From Chara braunii (lineage: Eukaryota > Streptophyta > Charophyceae > Charales > Characeae): a stretch of 21,032 nucleotides of DNA. The notes under the pieces are model-generated. The model was not told where the DNA came from. It ran no database searches and was given only the letters and a program-made list of their open reading frames with translations. The stretch spans positions 1,519,879 to 1,540,910 of the forward strand of contig BFEA01000107.1 in assembly GCA_003427395.1 (NCBI GenBank). Direction: 5' to 3'. Within the stretch, counting starts at the first letter, position 1. Each line of letters opens with the position of its first letter. Shown piece by piece: positions 8,721 to 18,774 of the stretch. The position numbers were made by a program, and so were the translations under genes.

Positions 8721-10051
8721 GTGATCGTTCTGTCTCAGACTGTCTGTGGATTAATTGAATTTTCATTGTGGTGTTGGTGGTCATCTATGAATTTTTCGAC
8801 AGGCCTCCTTGTTCTGTCGCTCATGCTGACACTGTGCAGCTTCTTGCAGGCGGTGACATAAGCATCCCCTTCTAGCAGGGGCCCCACTGGATGCTCTGGT
8901 CTATTGATGGGGAGCAGCACCTTCTGAAAACGGGGTCCAGCATCCCATTGTACACTCGTTTCAAGTTTCTTTCCCAGGGCCATTACTCGGTTTTCGCTAT
9001 TCAGGTCATCTGAGAGCACGGACACACGACAAGCGCACCACATCTTCAACTTCTTGTAGTTGCCCGATCGACAAAATTATCTCTGGCTGCATCCTGTCGC
9101 ACACGACAAGCACACGGGAGATTCCACGTCTGACCTAGAACTCCACACCCGTCCCACATTTTCCTAAATCCTTGGCACACCCCAGTTGCATGCTTTCCGG
9201 TCCCTTCAACATTTGTTTTTAGTCCATCTTGTGAAGGGAGATAACGTAGGGAGTGAGGTATAGGTCACAGTAAGGTATAGGTTCAGTTGTGTCTTGGCTG
9301 TTCTCCATTGTTCCATTAGATCTGGGGAGCAGCATCTGTGTCTTCATTTTTTATGGAGTTGTCTGGTAGTCGTTTAGATCTTATCAAAAAGTCAATGTGC
9401 ATACACTGCATAGCTTTCATTGTAAATTGAATGTCATGCATAATATGTACCAATTATCCACCCGTTCGGGTTTAGGGTTTCAGTCTTTCTTGTTTATAGT
9501 GTGTGCGATAAATTGAGAAGCGGCTTGTTTCATTTCATGCGTTAACAACATCGTAAGCCACCAGTACTTGGCCCAGCTATCGGCCGCGGAAGAAAATAGA
9601 GTAGAAAAAATTCTAGTCGGATGAATCTGGGCGCTCCTGTAGTAGCTCGTACGTTTCCTAAAATCGAGGCGCGTTAATGGGCACGACTCTAGGGAGTACT
9701 GGTGGTTTAAAAAACAACAAACAAAATGAAATTGTATATAATATTATAATTGGCATTCTCGCCGCAATGCCTGGAATAATACCACCACTTTAACTAGGAG
9801 TTGCTTTTTAGTACTAGCCGTATGTAAAAGAATGACTTTTGTGCAGTGTAAAAAAGGCCCGAATGTGGTAGGATTGCTTGGGTAATTACAACCTTCCATT
9901 GTATCTGATGCAGGCCTGGGGAGCAGCGTCAGAGGCCAGGTGACCTCCGGAGGCGCCACGAGGTATTGTTATTCATTGGTGTACTCCCTTGGGCACTCGG
10001 CCCTACAGTAATTAAATTCATAGGCGTTTTTTTGTTTTGATTTGATTTGTG
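8721..10051. other. no gene recognised; diffuse repeat debris
   Basis: No credible coding region. The one longer minus-strand frame (8735-9049) matches no family I know. It overlaps a block (8900-8946) shared with 4120-4165, so it is more likely repeat sequence. The 12-mer CACACGACAAGC occurs at 9023 and 9100 and again near 14961. Confidence 0.45.
8900..8946. repeat. dispersed block also present at 4120-4165
   Basis: TCTATTGATGGGGAGCAGCA here and TCTATTGGTGGGGAGCATCA at 4120 begin an aligned stretch of about 46 nt that continues through a GAAAACGGG and GTCCAG core. Both copies have the same orientation. They mark two fragments of the same repeat family, possibly the same LINE or its 3' region. 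Confidence 0.75.
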
Positions 10052-10071
10052 TTTTTTTTTTTTTTTTTTTT
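10052..10071 (-). repeat. 20-nt poly(T), possible retroposon poly(A) tail on minus strand
   Basis: A run of 20 T followed by GAAAGG. Read on the minus strand this is CCTTTC followed by poly(A). The tract at 10436-10451 has nearly the same junction (ACTTTC then poly(A)), which suggests two retroposon 3' ends in the same orientation. Confidence 0.5.
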
Positions 10072-10435
10072 GAAAGGTTTCAGGTCAGGGCATGTTTACT
10101 CTAGATTGCTGATTGCTGATTAGGATATGATACCACACCATACAAAGTATGAAAGTACAGAAGTACAACAATGTAACGCCGGTGGGTATCATAATGGCAC
10201 CCCAACTGGTTTCGACCCGCTGCCACGCGGTCCTCCTCAGGGGGAATACCACCTTCTTCAACCCTTGACGAAGTCCACGCATTCCTCCAACCCACCTCCG
10301 CCGTCTACCCGCTACCATCTCCGAAAATGACCGCGGGTAACTTGGCGTAAGACGTGAAAAGACGGACAAACACTGCAATCATTACTCTTATAGGTATCCC
10401 CTATGGTCGCATGGGTACTTCTGTATCATTTCTTC
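10072..10435. other. no gene recognised
   Basis: A segment between two poly(T) tracts with no coding region. Read on the minus strand it may be the body of a short retroposon ending in the 10052-10071 tail. It contains a box-B-like GGGTCGAAACC, but no convincing box A at the right spacing. Confidence 0.4.
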
Positions 10436-10451
10436 TTTTTTTTTTTTTTTT
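10436..10451 (-). repeat. 16-nt poly(T), possible poly(A) tail of a minus-strand transcript copy
   Basis: A run of 16 T preceded by TTCTTC. The minus strand upstream of it (10452-10650) looks like ordinary transcript 3' sequence without coding. It could be the tail of a retroposed copy that includes the gypsy fragment. Confidence 0.45.
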
Positions 10452-10651
10452 GAAAGTCTTCATTCTGCAAGGAACATGAATGTGGACGAAGCACAAAAAT
10501 CCAAATCGCAAAATCACACTGAAGTCCAAGTAGTCAAAGCAAGAGCAGATAGCACAATGGAACCAAGTAACCATCCATTTGAGAACGATACAGCAGAATC
10601 GTGAGTCGATGTCCAAGCCCAATCAGGCAACACCAACAGCATAACCCAATG

Positions 10652-11512
10652 TAGCTCTCTCTCTTGAATGGCGCTAGGCGCCATATCTACTCTACAACCT
10701 ATCCCTACAACTACAACATGAAAGCAACCAGACAACTTGACGACCAACGAGTGATGACGTCAACACCAATGCCGACTTCCTCTCCACCAGGTACGTCTCT
10801 CTCTCTTCACCCTCACTCTCCCTTGTTATCCCACACAGCGCCCTTCACCTCCGAAGAACCACCTTCGCCCTTCACCTCCTCTGCGCCCACAGGCAGCCCG
10901 GCTATGGCCGCCAGCGCCCTGCGCCCAGGCTGCGCTCTACCGCTTAGCGCTAGCCTGCTTCTCTCAGCCACTGCGCAGCGCAAGTGCTAGCGCTACAATG
11001 CAGCAGCGTGCCCGCAATACCTGCATTGGCCAAGATCCCTGCCCACTCGCCCTCCCTGCCTATATGCCAGTTTTGCGTGTGGGCGGCCTCCCTTGAGCCT
11101 GCGACTGGGCCCCAGTACCTGTATCCAGGCCCAATGCGGTTGGGGCCCAGGAGATGCAGTTGCGCCTCTTTCATCAAGGCCTGCGTCCAGATTCAGATAG
11201 TGGACCGGTTTCCCATTGGCATTTTGGACCTCTATATCCAGCATGCATTGTCGGCCTCACGTTTATGTGCCCAGGGCCTAACCAATTTTGGGGCCCTGGG
11301 ATTTCTGCATTTGCAGAGATCCGATACTCGGTGCACTCCAACCAACTGGCGTGCGGCAACTGTATGGACCCCACTTCGTGAAATGTTAGAACAAAGGGCT
11401 CTTGTTGATTTGCTGGCCCGCCTTCACTTAGGGTGGGCACGAGGCTTGCTGGGGGCCTTAGCCCAAAACATGTACATCACGGCAAGGCCCCTTTGAGGGC
11501 TCAATCCTCACA
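10652..11512 (-). repeat. putative 3' LTR of the Ty3/gypsy element
   Basis: Directly downstream of the gypsy ORF and a polypurine tract, the minus strand begins TGTGAGGATTGAG at 11512, as expected for an LTR start (TG). The other end is not certain. GAGAGCTACA ending at 10652 gives a TGT...ACA pair and a length of about 861 bp, but no second LTR exists in the window to confirm it. Inside are the inverted repeats TAGCGCTAGC (near 10945) and GCTAGCGCTA (near 10986), and GC-rich sequence without coding. Confidence 0.45.
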
Positions 11513-11525
11513 TTCCATCCCCCTT
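11513..11525 (-). other. polypurine tract (plus-strand primer)
   Basis: On the minus strand AAGGGGGATGGAA immediately precedes TGTGAGG. In LTR retrotransposons such a purine run primes plus-strand DNA synthesis next to the 3' LTR. Its position just after the ORF stop fits that role. Confidence 0.65.
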
Positions 11526-11549
11526 AGCTTCGAAAGTCCGCTGAGATAC

Positions 11550-13832
11550 TTACTTTGCAGGTGCGTTCCCTTTTAACATCCTCTCATATTCTGCCACCAC
11601 TTGAGGAGCTGTGTCAATCAGTTCCTCTTTGGTGAACCACTGATCTTCTCTTAGATCCTTATGATGCCTGAATCTGATGCGATATTCTCTCTTGGGTTTG
11701 GGAGGTCTTCCTCTACCCAGTGGCTTTGGAACAGGCAGGTCTCTGTGATCCACAATGTCGTCGATGTCCACTTGGCCATCCATGGTTGGGGGCAGCATCG
11801 ATCTCCTTGAAGGGAATTGATCTGTCTCAGCGAAAGGTGCAAGCTTTGAGGCGTGAAAGACAGGGTGAGTGCGCAAGTGACCAGGGATGCGGATAACATA
11901 GGTAGGACAATCCATCTCATCCCCAACTATGTCGAGGACTTCCCAAGGACCAAAATACTGAGGCATTAGTTTTCGAGAGATACCGAATTCTTGTCCTACC
12001 TCACTAGCCTTAACCCGAACACGTTCCCCTACCTGAAATGAGGACTGTCGACGATGTTTGTTCTCATAAGCAATCATTGCTTGCTGATCTTTCCTGATGT
12101 GCTCAACACCCTGGTGTAGCAACTTTTCATATTGCACACCATACTCAAGTGTGCCTGAAGTTGCAGAAGGTCGGTTTTCAGGTAGGAGGAAGTCCAGAGC
12201 TAATCTAGGCTTCCATCCCAAGTGTAGCTGATTGGAACTAACGCCGGTACTGTTGTGTAAAGCGTTGTTGTACATACTGGCGAAGAGAGGCAACTTCTCA
12301 TCCCAGTCATCCTTGTTGGGCTTGATGTAATGCCTCAGCAGGTATTGTACAACTCTGTTCATCTGCTCGGCTTGTCCGTTGGCTTCGGGATGATTCCCTG
12401 AAGTCATCTGAAGTTGACTGCCCATCTGCTCAACAGTCTTCTTCCACAACTCACTTGTGAATCGGACATCTCTGTCACTAACGATTGACTTAGGTAGTCC
12501 AAAATCGCGCACCCAGTTGTCCATAAACAACTTGATGACGTGTTCAGTCCTTGCGGTCTCTGGCATGGCAATTAGTCTAGCGTACTTGGTGAATCGGTCT
12601 ATGATGACAAAGATGTGCCTCTTGCCACTCCTACTGGTCACCAGGGTGTCCATGAAGTCCATAGAAACACTCTGTCCCGTACCAGCAGGGATAGGTAAGG
12701 GTTTCAACAACCCAAGCGGTGCTTGAGTTCGCGACTTATCCCTCTGACAGACCTGACAGGTCTCCACATACTTCTTTGCATCTTCTAGCATTCCGGGCCA
12801 CCAAAATCGTTGTATTAGATTGACACTCGTCTTTTTGTAGCAAAAGTGTCTGGTTGCGTCATGACATTCTCCTAAGAATAAACTACACAAACGTTCACTA
12901 GATGGGACAACTAACCTTTTAAATCCGGCCTTATGTAGAAAGAGAAGCTCGTCCACCATCACAAACTCATCTTCTTTGGCCTTGTCTTTTGCCTGAAGTT
13001 TGCGTATGATATCCATCGTGACAGGATTTTCCTGATAGGCTTCCACCAGCGACTGAGTTAGTTCCTCACATACACCAAACTCAGAAACTAGCGCCCCTAG
13101 GTAGTCTGCCCTACGTGATAGCGCATCTGCAACCTTGTTGTACTCTCCCTTCAGATACTCTAGCTTGAAGTCATACTGATTTATGACCTCAATCCAGCGC
13201 TTGAGTGCATCAGAAAGAGTCGGTTGAGTCTTGATCCATTTAAGGGTCCGATGGTCAGTTCTCATATAGAAGAACCGTCCCAACAGGAAGTACCTCCAAT
13301 GGACAAGTGCTTTGTAGAGACCATAGAGTTCCCTTTCATAGGTGGACTTTGCAAGTTTCTTTGATGACATCTTTTTGTTCATATACTCCATCGGTTTCAA
13401 CTTCTTCCCATCCTGCTGAGCCAACACTGCACCAATGCCGTATTGGCTTGCGTCAGTGGTCACTATGAATGGCTTCTGAGGATCGGGCACCATGAGAACC
13501 TCAGGATTCATGAGTGCATGCTTCAATCGTTTGAAAGCAGCGTCGCACTCATCACTCCAATCCCACGGTGTCTCAAGTCGAGTTAGATCATTCAAAGGAG
13601 AGGCGGCTGTGGAATAGTTCTTCACGAAGTTCCTATAGTAGCCGCACATACATAAGAAAGATTTGACCTCAGTAACAGTCTGAGGTTGTGGCTTGTCCCT
13701 GATACTAGCCACCTTCGCATCTTCCGGCCTAATACCTTCCGCGGATACTTCATGACCCAAGTATAAGATCTTAGTGCATCCAAACTCACATTTCTCTAGG
13801 TTGACCTTATACTTGTGTTGTCGTAGGAGTGA
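11550..13832 (-). mobile_element. pol: Ty3/gypsy (chromovirus-like) polyprotein, 3' part: RT end, RNase H, integrase, chromodomain-like tail
   Basis: The 825-residue minus-strand frame (11550-14027) is open to its stop. Residues before about 66 are simple repeat and unrelated sequence, so genuine pol starts near 13832. Order: the last RT segment (KVNLEKCEFG, YLGHEVSAEGI, VKSFLCMCGYYRNF); RNase H with TDAS (Asp192), Glu231/233, RTDH (Asp258) and ADALSR (Asp301); an HHCC zinc finger (His389, His394, Cys424, Cys427); and an integrase core with Asp457, Asp518 and Glu554, the exact D-x35-E spacing. A C-terminal module (EYRIRFRHHK...DQWFTKEELI) resembles a chromodomain. Gag, protease and the RT YLDD core are missing, so the copy is truncated and cannot be autonomous. 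The remaining frame is undamaged, suggesting a fairly recent insertion. Confidence 0.95.
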
Positions 13833-13958
13833 AAGTACAATAACAGCGATTTCGTCAAAACGGACATTTTGTATTTTTTGAACGAAATTTAAATTGTCAT
13901 TTCCGTGGTGATTTAGGGTCAAAAATGCATTTGAATTTGGGGTATGGGTATACATGCA
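13833..13958. other. unassigned segment between the gypsy fragment and the GGGGTAA array
   Basis: AT-rich sequence that the gypsy frame merely reads through. Homology to gypsy RT stops abruptly near 13832, directly after the LLRQHKY segment. The segment may be the pre-insertion target or another repeat. Confidence 0.5.
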
Positions 13959-14011
13959 AGGGTAAGGGGTAAGGGGTAAGGGGTAAGGGGTTTGGGGTAA
14001 GGGATAAGGGG
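13959..14011. repeat. GGGGTAA tandem array (telomere-like)
   Basis: About seven imperfect copies of a 7-bp unit, GGGGTAA, including one GGGGTTT. The unit resembles plant-type telomere repeats (TTTAGGG) in length and G-richness but differs in sequence. It forms the N-terminal YPLPLTPYP-type codons of the frame that runs into gypsy, which is an accident of the open frame. Confidence 0.85.
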
Positions 14012-14033
14012 CAGGAACTTGGAGCAATGGTTG

Positions 14034-14800
14034 TCATCTTCTATACACTGTTTCCATGACAAACAATTTAATGTTACCCACATCCATCCGCATGTAATCA
14101 CAATATCCAGCAGCAGGTTCATANTACTCGNGAGNCACTGTGTCCAAANCCATTCGACGACGTATTGCNNGTATGTCATCANCNGTGAAAGAGAAAGGCG
14201 GAAGGTGACCCCTTGCCAATAGCGATGCGTATGCGAGCATGAAGACCCCACACGAGCTAGTGTCACGTTGTTTCGGGACGTCCTCTACGGTCCATATGTG
14301 ATTAAACGGTTTCGTGTCCACCTCTTTGCCTTGCTGAATCGATATTTTAAACAAAAACTTTGCAAATCCGCCGGTCACTTTGGCTGCCAGTTCTTTGTCG
14401 GGGCTGAGAGAGTCGTAAAATTCAAATTTCCTCCTCTTGAAGTCAGCCACAACGAGGGTCCAGTGGTTCGCGTATGCGATATGGAAAGGGGCAATTATCA
14501 AGTCCATGTCACTTATTATAATGTCATTCGACCAGCTGCATCTCTCGCTCTTGATATCTCATTTCGCTGTCGAAAAGTTTGGCGAAGAAAAACGAGCTCA
14601 GCACTGATATTCTAGGAATGTGACTCTTTCCAATTCTAATCACGGTTTCATTCTCGACGTCGCATTCTACGTGTGTGATTCTACATCAGTTGTCTAGTTC
14701 GATGAGGTTCGGGAAGAAGTTGACGACGTTGTCATTTAACCAGTTTCGCTCGTCCACTAGTAAAATAAATTCGTCTCGAGTTAGCTTCAATACTTCGTTC
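14034..14800 (-). pseudogene. Ulp1/C48 cysteine protease domain, catalytic half intact
   Basis: On the minus strand the N-terminal signature LVDERNWLNDNVVNFF reads at 14779-14725. It is cut by a TGA at 14686-14688 after IELDN. SSFFFAKLFDSE follows near 14580. A one-base frame change near 14550 leads to WSNDIIISDMDLIIAPFH. The 158-residue open frame 14034-14507 then carries NHWTL (His15), FYDSL (Asp32), VPKQ (Gln80) and SSCGVF (Cys86), all of the C48 catalytic residues. The common DCG is SCG here. An IRRRM segment near the end matches the usual family C-terminus. The break at 14686 might be a short intron. Eight N bases lie in the last third. The gene is in the same orientation as, and downstream of, the ParB/methyltransferase-like coding region, so both could belong to one element. 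Confidence 0.82.
14124..14184. other. cluster of eight undetermined bases
   Basis: N at 14124, 14131, 14135, 14149, 14169, 14170, 14182 and 14184. Single scattered Ns, not a gap run, point to ambiguous consensus such as collapsed repeat copies or low-quality gap filling. Confidence 0.99.
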
Positions 14801-15534
14801 GTCCCATGATTGTGTGTGCTCGCTATTGGGAACCTTTTTCCGTACTCCCGTCATACATGTGAGAGTGCTTTCATCTCCTTCTCTGATAAAGACGATGTTG
14901 CGAGGCACATTATCCACCCTCTTTTGCACTTTCTTGTATCCGTTATTGTAATTTGCACTGCACACGACAAGCACGACGAATACAACATCGACGGCGGTGT
15001 AAAAACGGTGACCGAGGCGGACATGGGTGTAAAAAATGGTTGCCCTTACAGGAAAGTAAGAAACAGGTGGGCAGGCGGTGTAAAAAACGGGGAGGTTGAC
15101 CATTTGAGATACTTGTACATGGGCAAGTGCCTTAGCATAACATGCTAAACGGAAATGATGTATTCAAGATACGTCATCAGTGTTTCGCTAAACTTACACT
15201 TAGATGAACGGCAACACTTCGGGACCAATCAATCCTGACTCCTGCCCCCTTTCATCATCGTACCCCAACGACATACATGCATATACACAACGCAGCATAT
15301 TGACAAATATAGAGAGACGCACACGCATACTACGACACACTCTTGTTCACCACATAATTTTCTTGTCAACAATTAAAAGGTCAAATCCCGGAAATTGAAC
15401 ACTAATGAGTCTGCAGGTCGATTGTACACAGGAACAAATTCCGCCCACAAACCCTGATTTCAAACAAATGAGCACACACATGAAAACATTAAATTTCCCC
15501 GCGAAGAGGATTCCCCTCAAGTTCATTCCCTGTC
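14801..15534. other. no gene recognised
   Basis: No credible coding region. The word GGTGTAAAAA recurs at about 14996, 15026 and 15078 and makes the minus-strand frame 14732-15103 look periodic (FYT repeated). That frame's last part overlaps the start of the C48 domain in a different frame, so it is a shadow. Confidence 0.5.
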
Positions 15535-16281
15535 TCACCCCTCATTTTCTGCACGCGTGAGATCGCTCACGCCCTTTCCGCCTTCTACCCCATCCTCATC
15601 GTCCGTCGTCATGTCCTCAATATTGCGAGAACGTGGAGACCCCCCTGCATTTCCCCCATTCCCGTCATCCCCTGTGACCCCTCCCTGTGGTGTTGTTGTA
15701 CAGTGTGCGTCACCTTTGCTAGTGCATGTGGGCAGATGCAACGACATCCCCGTGACGCCCATCCCAGCAGTGGACTCTGACACCATCTCCGATGTGCCTG
15801 TCAGCGCCGCACCTGTCGCGAGGAGACTCCCGTATGTGGCGCCCGCATCCGTCGGCTTGTTGAGTGACACTTTTTCACCTTGTGATGTATCCCCTGTTGC
15901 GACAGAGATGGCTCCGATGGTGTTTTTGTCTGCGGGCGTGTTCCCCGCCTGTGGCAACGAAGGCTTCACGCCCAACATCGTCCCGCCATCTTCCCTTTGT
16001 TCACCCATCGTGTTCTCTGTGGCCGCCTCGGGCGCAGGGGCGGCATCTTCTCCCATGCTCTCGAGCGTGGCGGCGCGCTCAACCTTCCAGTCAATTTAGC
16101 CGTACGAGGGGCTCAACTGCAGCTCGTAAAACTTGTGTGAGTACTCTAACTGCCGAGTGGCTCCCAAGACGTCGAAAAATTGTTTCGCCTTTGCCGCGAT
16201 GGATGTTTCACTCTCCCTGGGGTTCTCTTTCTGACAGCGGTATAGTATTGATTGCTCCGTTGTCTTCAGCCAACTGTCCTT
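15535..16281 (-). pseudogene. C-terminal tail of the ParB/methyltransferase-like protein
   Basis: It continues in the same frame as the upstream piece after a TGA at 16282-16284, and is interrupted by a TAA at 16096-16098. The first 60 codons are charged and helical in character (QFFDVLGATRQLEYSHKFYE). The last 174 are a low-complexity Thr/Gly/Ala/Ser-rich tail ending in an acidic stretch (DMTTDDEDGVEGG), which looks disordered. No domain recognised. It ends at a stop at 15535-15537. Shadow frames on the plus strand (15557-16099) are rejected because the minus frame lines up with 4 kb of upstream coding. Confidence 0.5.
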
Positions 16282-17154
16282 TCACATGCGGGCAAACTGT
16301 CTCCAACCCTTCGAGACATACTTCACCGCCATTTTCCACTCCCCGCCTTGGATACATGGCTCGAAAATGCCGTCATGCCAAATGATATCATGGCCCCACT
16401 TGTCCTCACTAGTGCAAGAGTATTTTTCATCCAAGAAATACACATTGTTTGGATCCGCACAAAATTTGGGAGGAATCGGATCGCCTGGCGCCAGCTTCAT
16501 TGGCTGAGCAGGAATATCAAGGTCATCGTCTTCGTCGTCTTCCACAGGCGTACATACAACCCGGTCCACACCCGAGGCCACAATGTTCGTGGGTGGCAGG
16601 TTTGAGCATCCCTCTGATTGACCCGGTTCATATCCCTTGACGCTGTGCTCCATGGCAGCAGACTTCCCACACCACCCGGTTGCATTGGTGTCCTTTTCGA
16701 TCTCGAGGTCGGAGTCCGACGAGTCTTCCTCGATGTCAACAGGGTTAAAGCCTTCACCCGATTTAGCGATGTCTTCATAGTCCTTAAACGTCAGTTTATC
16801 TTTGTGAAGATCAAACCTCAAGATCTCGCATCGAGCAACGAATGTCTCGAAGGCGCCAGTTAGAGCACCGTGATAATATTTGAGGGTCTCGGTCACCTTG
16901 GCTTTCCTATATATGTATCCCCCATCAAGGCGTCCATCCGGCGCATCGCGGAACAGGTATTCCCACACCTTCAGTCTTTTCGGTCCCAACTTGTGGTACA
17001 TATCTCTGTTAGTGCGATGTGTGGCACGCGGCTTCTCGAGGCGGCACTCGAATCTCCCATCCTTAACAAGTATGTCGACGAACTTTGTCAAGTATGCAAT
17101 GTCCTTGGCCGACTTGTCATAGGCAATGGCATTATTACCTGCAAGCAAGAACTT
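16282..17154 (-). pseudogene. end of methyltransferase-like fold and acidic linker
   Basis: It is in frame with the upstream piece across a TGA at 17155-17157. It opens with KFLLAGNNAIAYDKSAKDI, which fits the strand and helix after motif I in beta-class DNA methyltransferases (normally G-R-x-x-I-A-x-D). An Arg/Lys-rich segment follows (KLGPKRLKVWEYLF), then an acidic stretch (VDIEEDSSDSDLEIEKD), another acidic stretch (VEDDEDDDLDIPAQP) and a C-terminal block with YFLDEKYSCTSEDKWGHDII and KMAVKYVSKGWRQFARM. The latter could be a small globular domain I do not recognise. It ends at a TGA (16282-16284), after which the frame continues. Confidence 0.6.
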
Positions 17155-18774
17155 TCATACAAGACCCGCGTGCGCCCTACCCAGCAAAAGCACACCTTCC
17201 GCCTCTCCCACGAATGAACTGCACAACTTCCGCAACTTGCCAGGTTCTCGCTCCCAAATTGAGTATGCGGCACTTTCGTCGCCTTCGACGCCACCGTGTT
17301 TTCCGAGACACTTCCCAAACTTTTCCTCCACAACATGCACTTCGGTGAGATCGTTGTGAAGTCGGGGTGCGACAATTACTTTTTTCAAATCCCCTCCTTC
17401 AACGTGCAACACGATCGCCATCAGGTCCCGACTGCTCGTAGCGATGTTGTCGTACCTTGTGACGTCGCTCGGCGGCCTGTCCACGCGTTTACATGACCCG
17501 GGGATGAGCTCGATGTCCTCCCAACGGTACAATTGACGCAAGACATCACTTTGCACATTTTGCGATGCAAAGAAGAAGAGGACCCAATTTGGACCACAAC
17601 ACTTCACCATCATTGCGTATAGTGCATCGAAGTCCTGCGACGTCCATGCCCTGCTGAAATTTGCGGCCGAGATGTCCACGATGGCGGCCCTGCATGCCAT
17701 TTTTTGTGCGGCTGCGACGATGTCGACGGACGCCGCCATAACCTCCTTTGACCGCATGCATACATGAAGCAATGTGGTCTGCCTGCCGAGTTTGTCCCAC
17801 ACAAGATGGCGTGCACTGGAGGAGATCCGTTTCACCTCCGCTCGGAGCATATCAAGCTTATCGATTGTGGTGTATATAAAGACCTTGAAGTGAAACGGAG
17901 CCTCCTTGTACATCACTTCTGTAGGCCCCAAGCCCGCACCTTGTCTCACCTCCTCCACTCCTCCGGGTCGCCAAGGGATCGTCTTCACTAAGTTGCTATG
18001 CAACTTCTCCTGTTGCTTCTCCCATTCATCTACGCATAACCCGTTTGAAGCATACCTCTCTTCCAGGTCCTTGTACGACATGAAGAAGTCGTCATTCCAT
18101 TTGTCCCCTGCCCTTCCCTCGGCGTGAAACACGACGTAGTTGAACATGCGGACCATGTATCTCTCCTTGCGCATAATGTCGAGGAGACACAATGTGTTCA
18201 CCCTCGGAGGCGTGACTCTCACTTTTGTTGCCACCACTTTCCCTGACATGAGCAGGAGTAGCGCGACTTCTCTCTCGCGGCATGTCATGTCCCCGAAGTT
18301 CTTGAAGTACGTAGTACACAAATCCTTCCAGGACACGGTGGAGCCCTTGGGACCATCTCTCGCATATATGCAGTGGTACAAAGTCCATTGTCCCTTGTTC
18401 TCGTCGGTGTACGGGCCAGGCAGGCGCCCCTCCATCCTCCCCGGCATCTCAAGTGAGATCTTGTCGTCGCCGATTGGCAGCTTACCCTCCTCGAACATAG
18501 CGAAGAACTTCTCCACCAGCCGCCAAACCGTGCGGGTGGACTTGGTGAGGTTCAGGTACCCCCGAAGTTTGTTACTCCAATCCTTGGTGTATTCGTTGTC
18601 GAGTGCCTGTTTCACGAACGCCATGTCGCACGCCTTCCCCATGCAGACCCTCAGGAAGTTCTGCCACGTTTTCTGATGCGCAACGGTGACGACATCCTTT
18701 TTGCTGACCTTAGCATTGAGTGCCTCAATCCTATTGTTGACGATCCACCATTGCCGCATATCACGCACAGCGTC
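17155..18774 (-). pseudogene. central region with beta-class DNA methyltransferase-like domain
   Basis: 537 codons in one frame between a TAG (18775-18777) and a TGA (17155-17157). Residues 1-350 are unassigned; the first 20 continue the ParB-like region (MRQWWIVNNRIEALNAK). Residues 355-460 resemble the catalytic half of N4/N6 DNA methyltransferases: AAIVDISAANF where DPPY/DPPF is expected, then DFDALYAMM, then GPNWVLFFFASQNVQSDVL, then a later strand DLMAIVLHVEGG. Residues 512-537 (KLRKLCSSFVGEAEGVLLLG) occupy the place of motif I (DPFxGSGTT), which is not conserved. Fold order fits; catalytic Asp-Pro-Pro and Gly-x-Gly are absent, so an active enzyme is unlikely. The alternative is an unrelated Rossmann-like fold. 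Confidence 0.6.

Noticed and set aside
8735-9049. Minus-strand frame of 104 codons
   Set aside because: No family resemblance, and it overlaps a dispersed block also found at 4120-4165.
10101-10395. tRNA-derived SINE suggested by GGGTCGAAACC
   Set aside because: Only a box-B-like word is present; no box A at the expected distance.
10664-11496. Plus-strand frames of 108 and 170 codons
   Set aside because: They lie in the putative LTR, antisense to the element, without recognisable domains.
13833-14027. N-terminal 65 codons of the gypsy frame as part of the polyprotein
   Set aside because: They encode the GGGGTAA array and unrelated AT-rich DNA; RT similarity starts only at about 13832.
14732-15103. 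Minus-strand frame of 123 codons with repeated FYT
   Set aside because: Periodicity comes from the DNA word GGTGTAAAAA, and its end overlaps the C48 signature in another frame.
15557-16099. Long plus-strand frame, 180 codons
   Set aside because: It is antisense to the minus-strand tail that stays in frame with 4 kb of coding sequence; it is a composition shadow.
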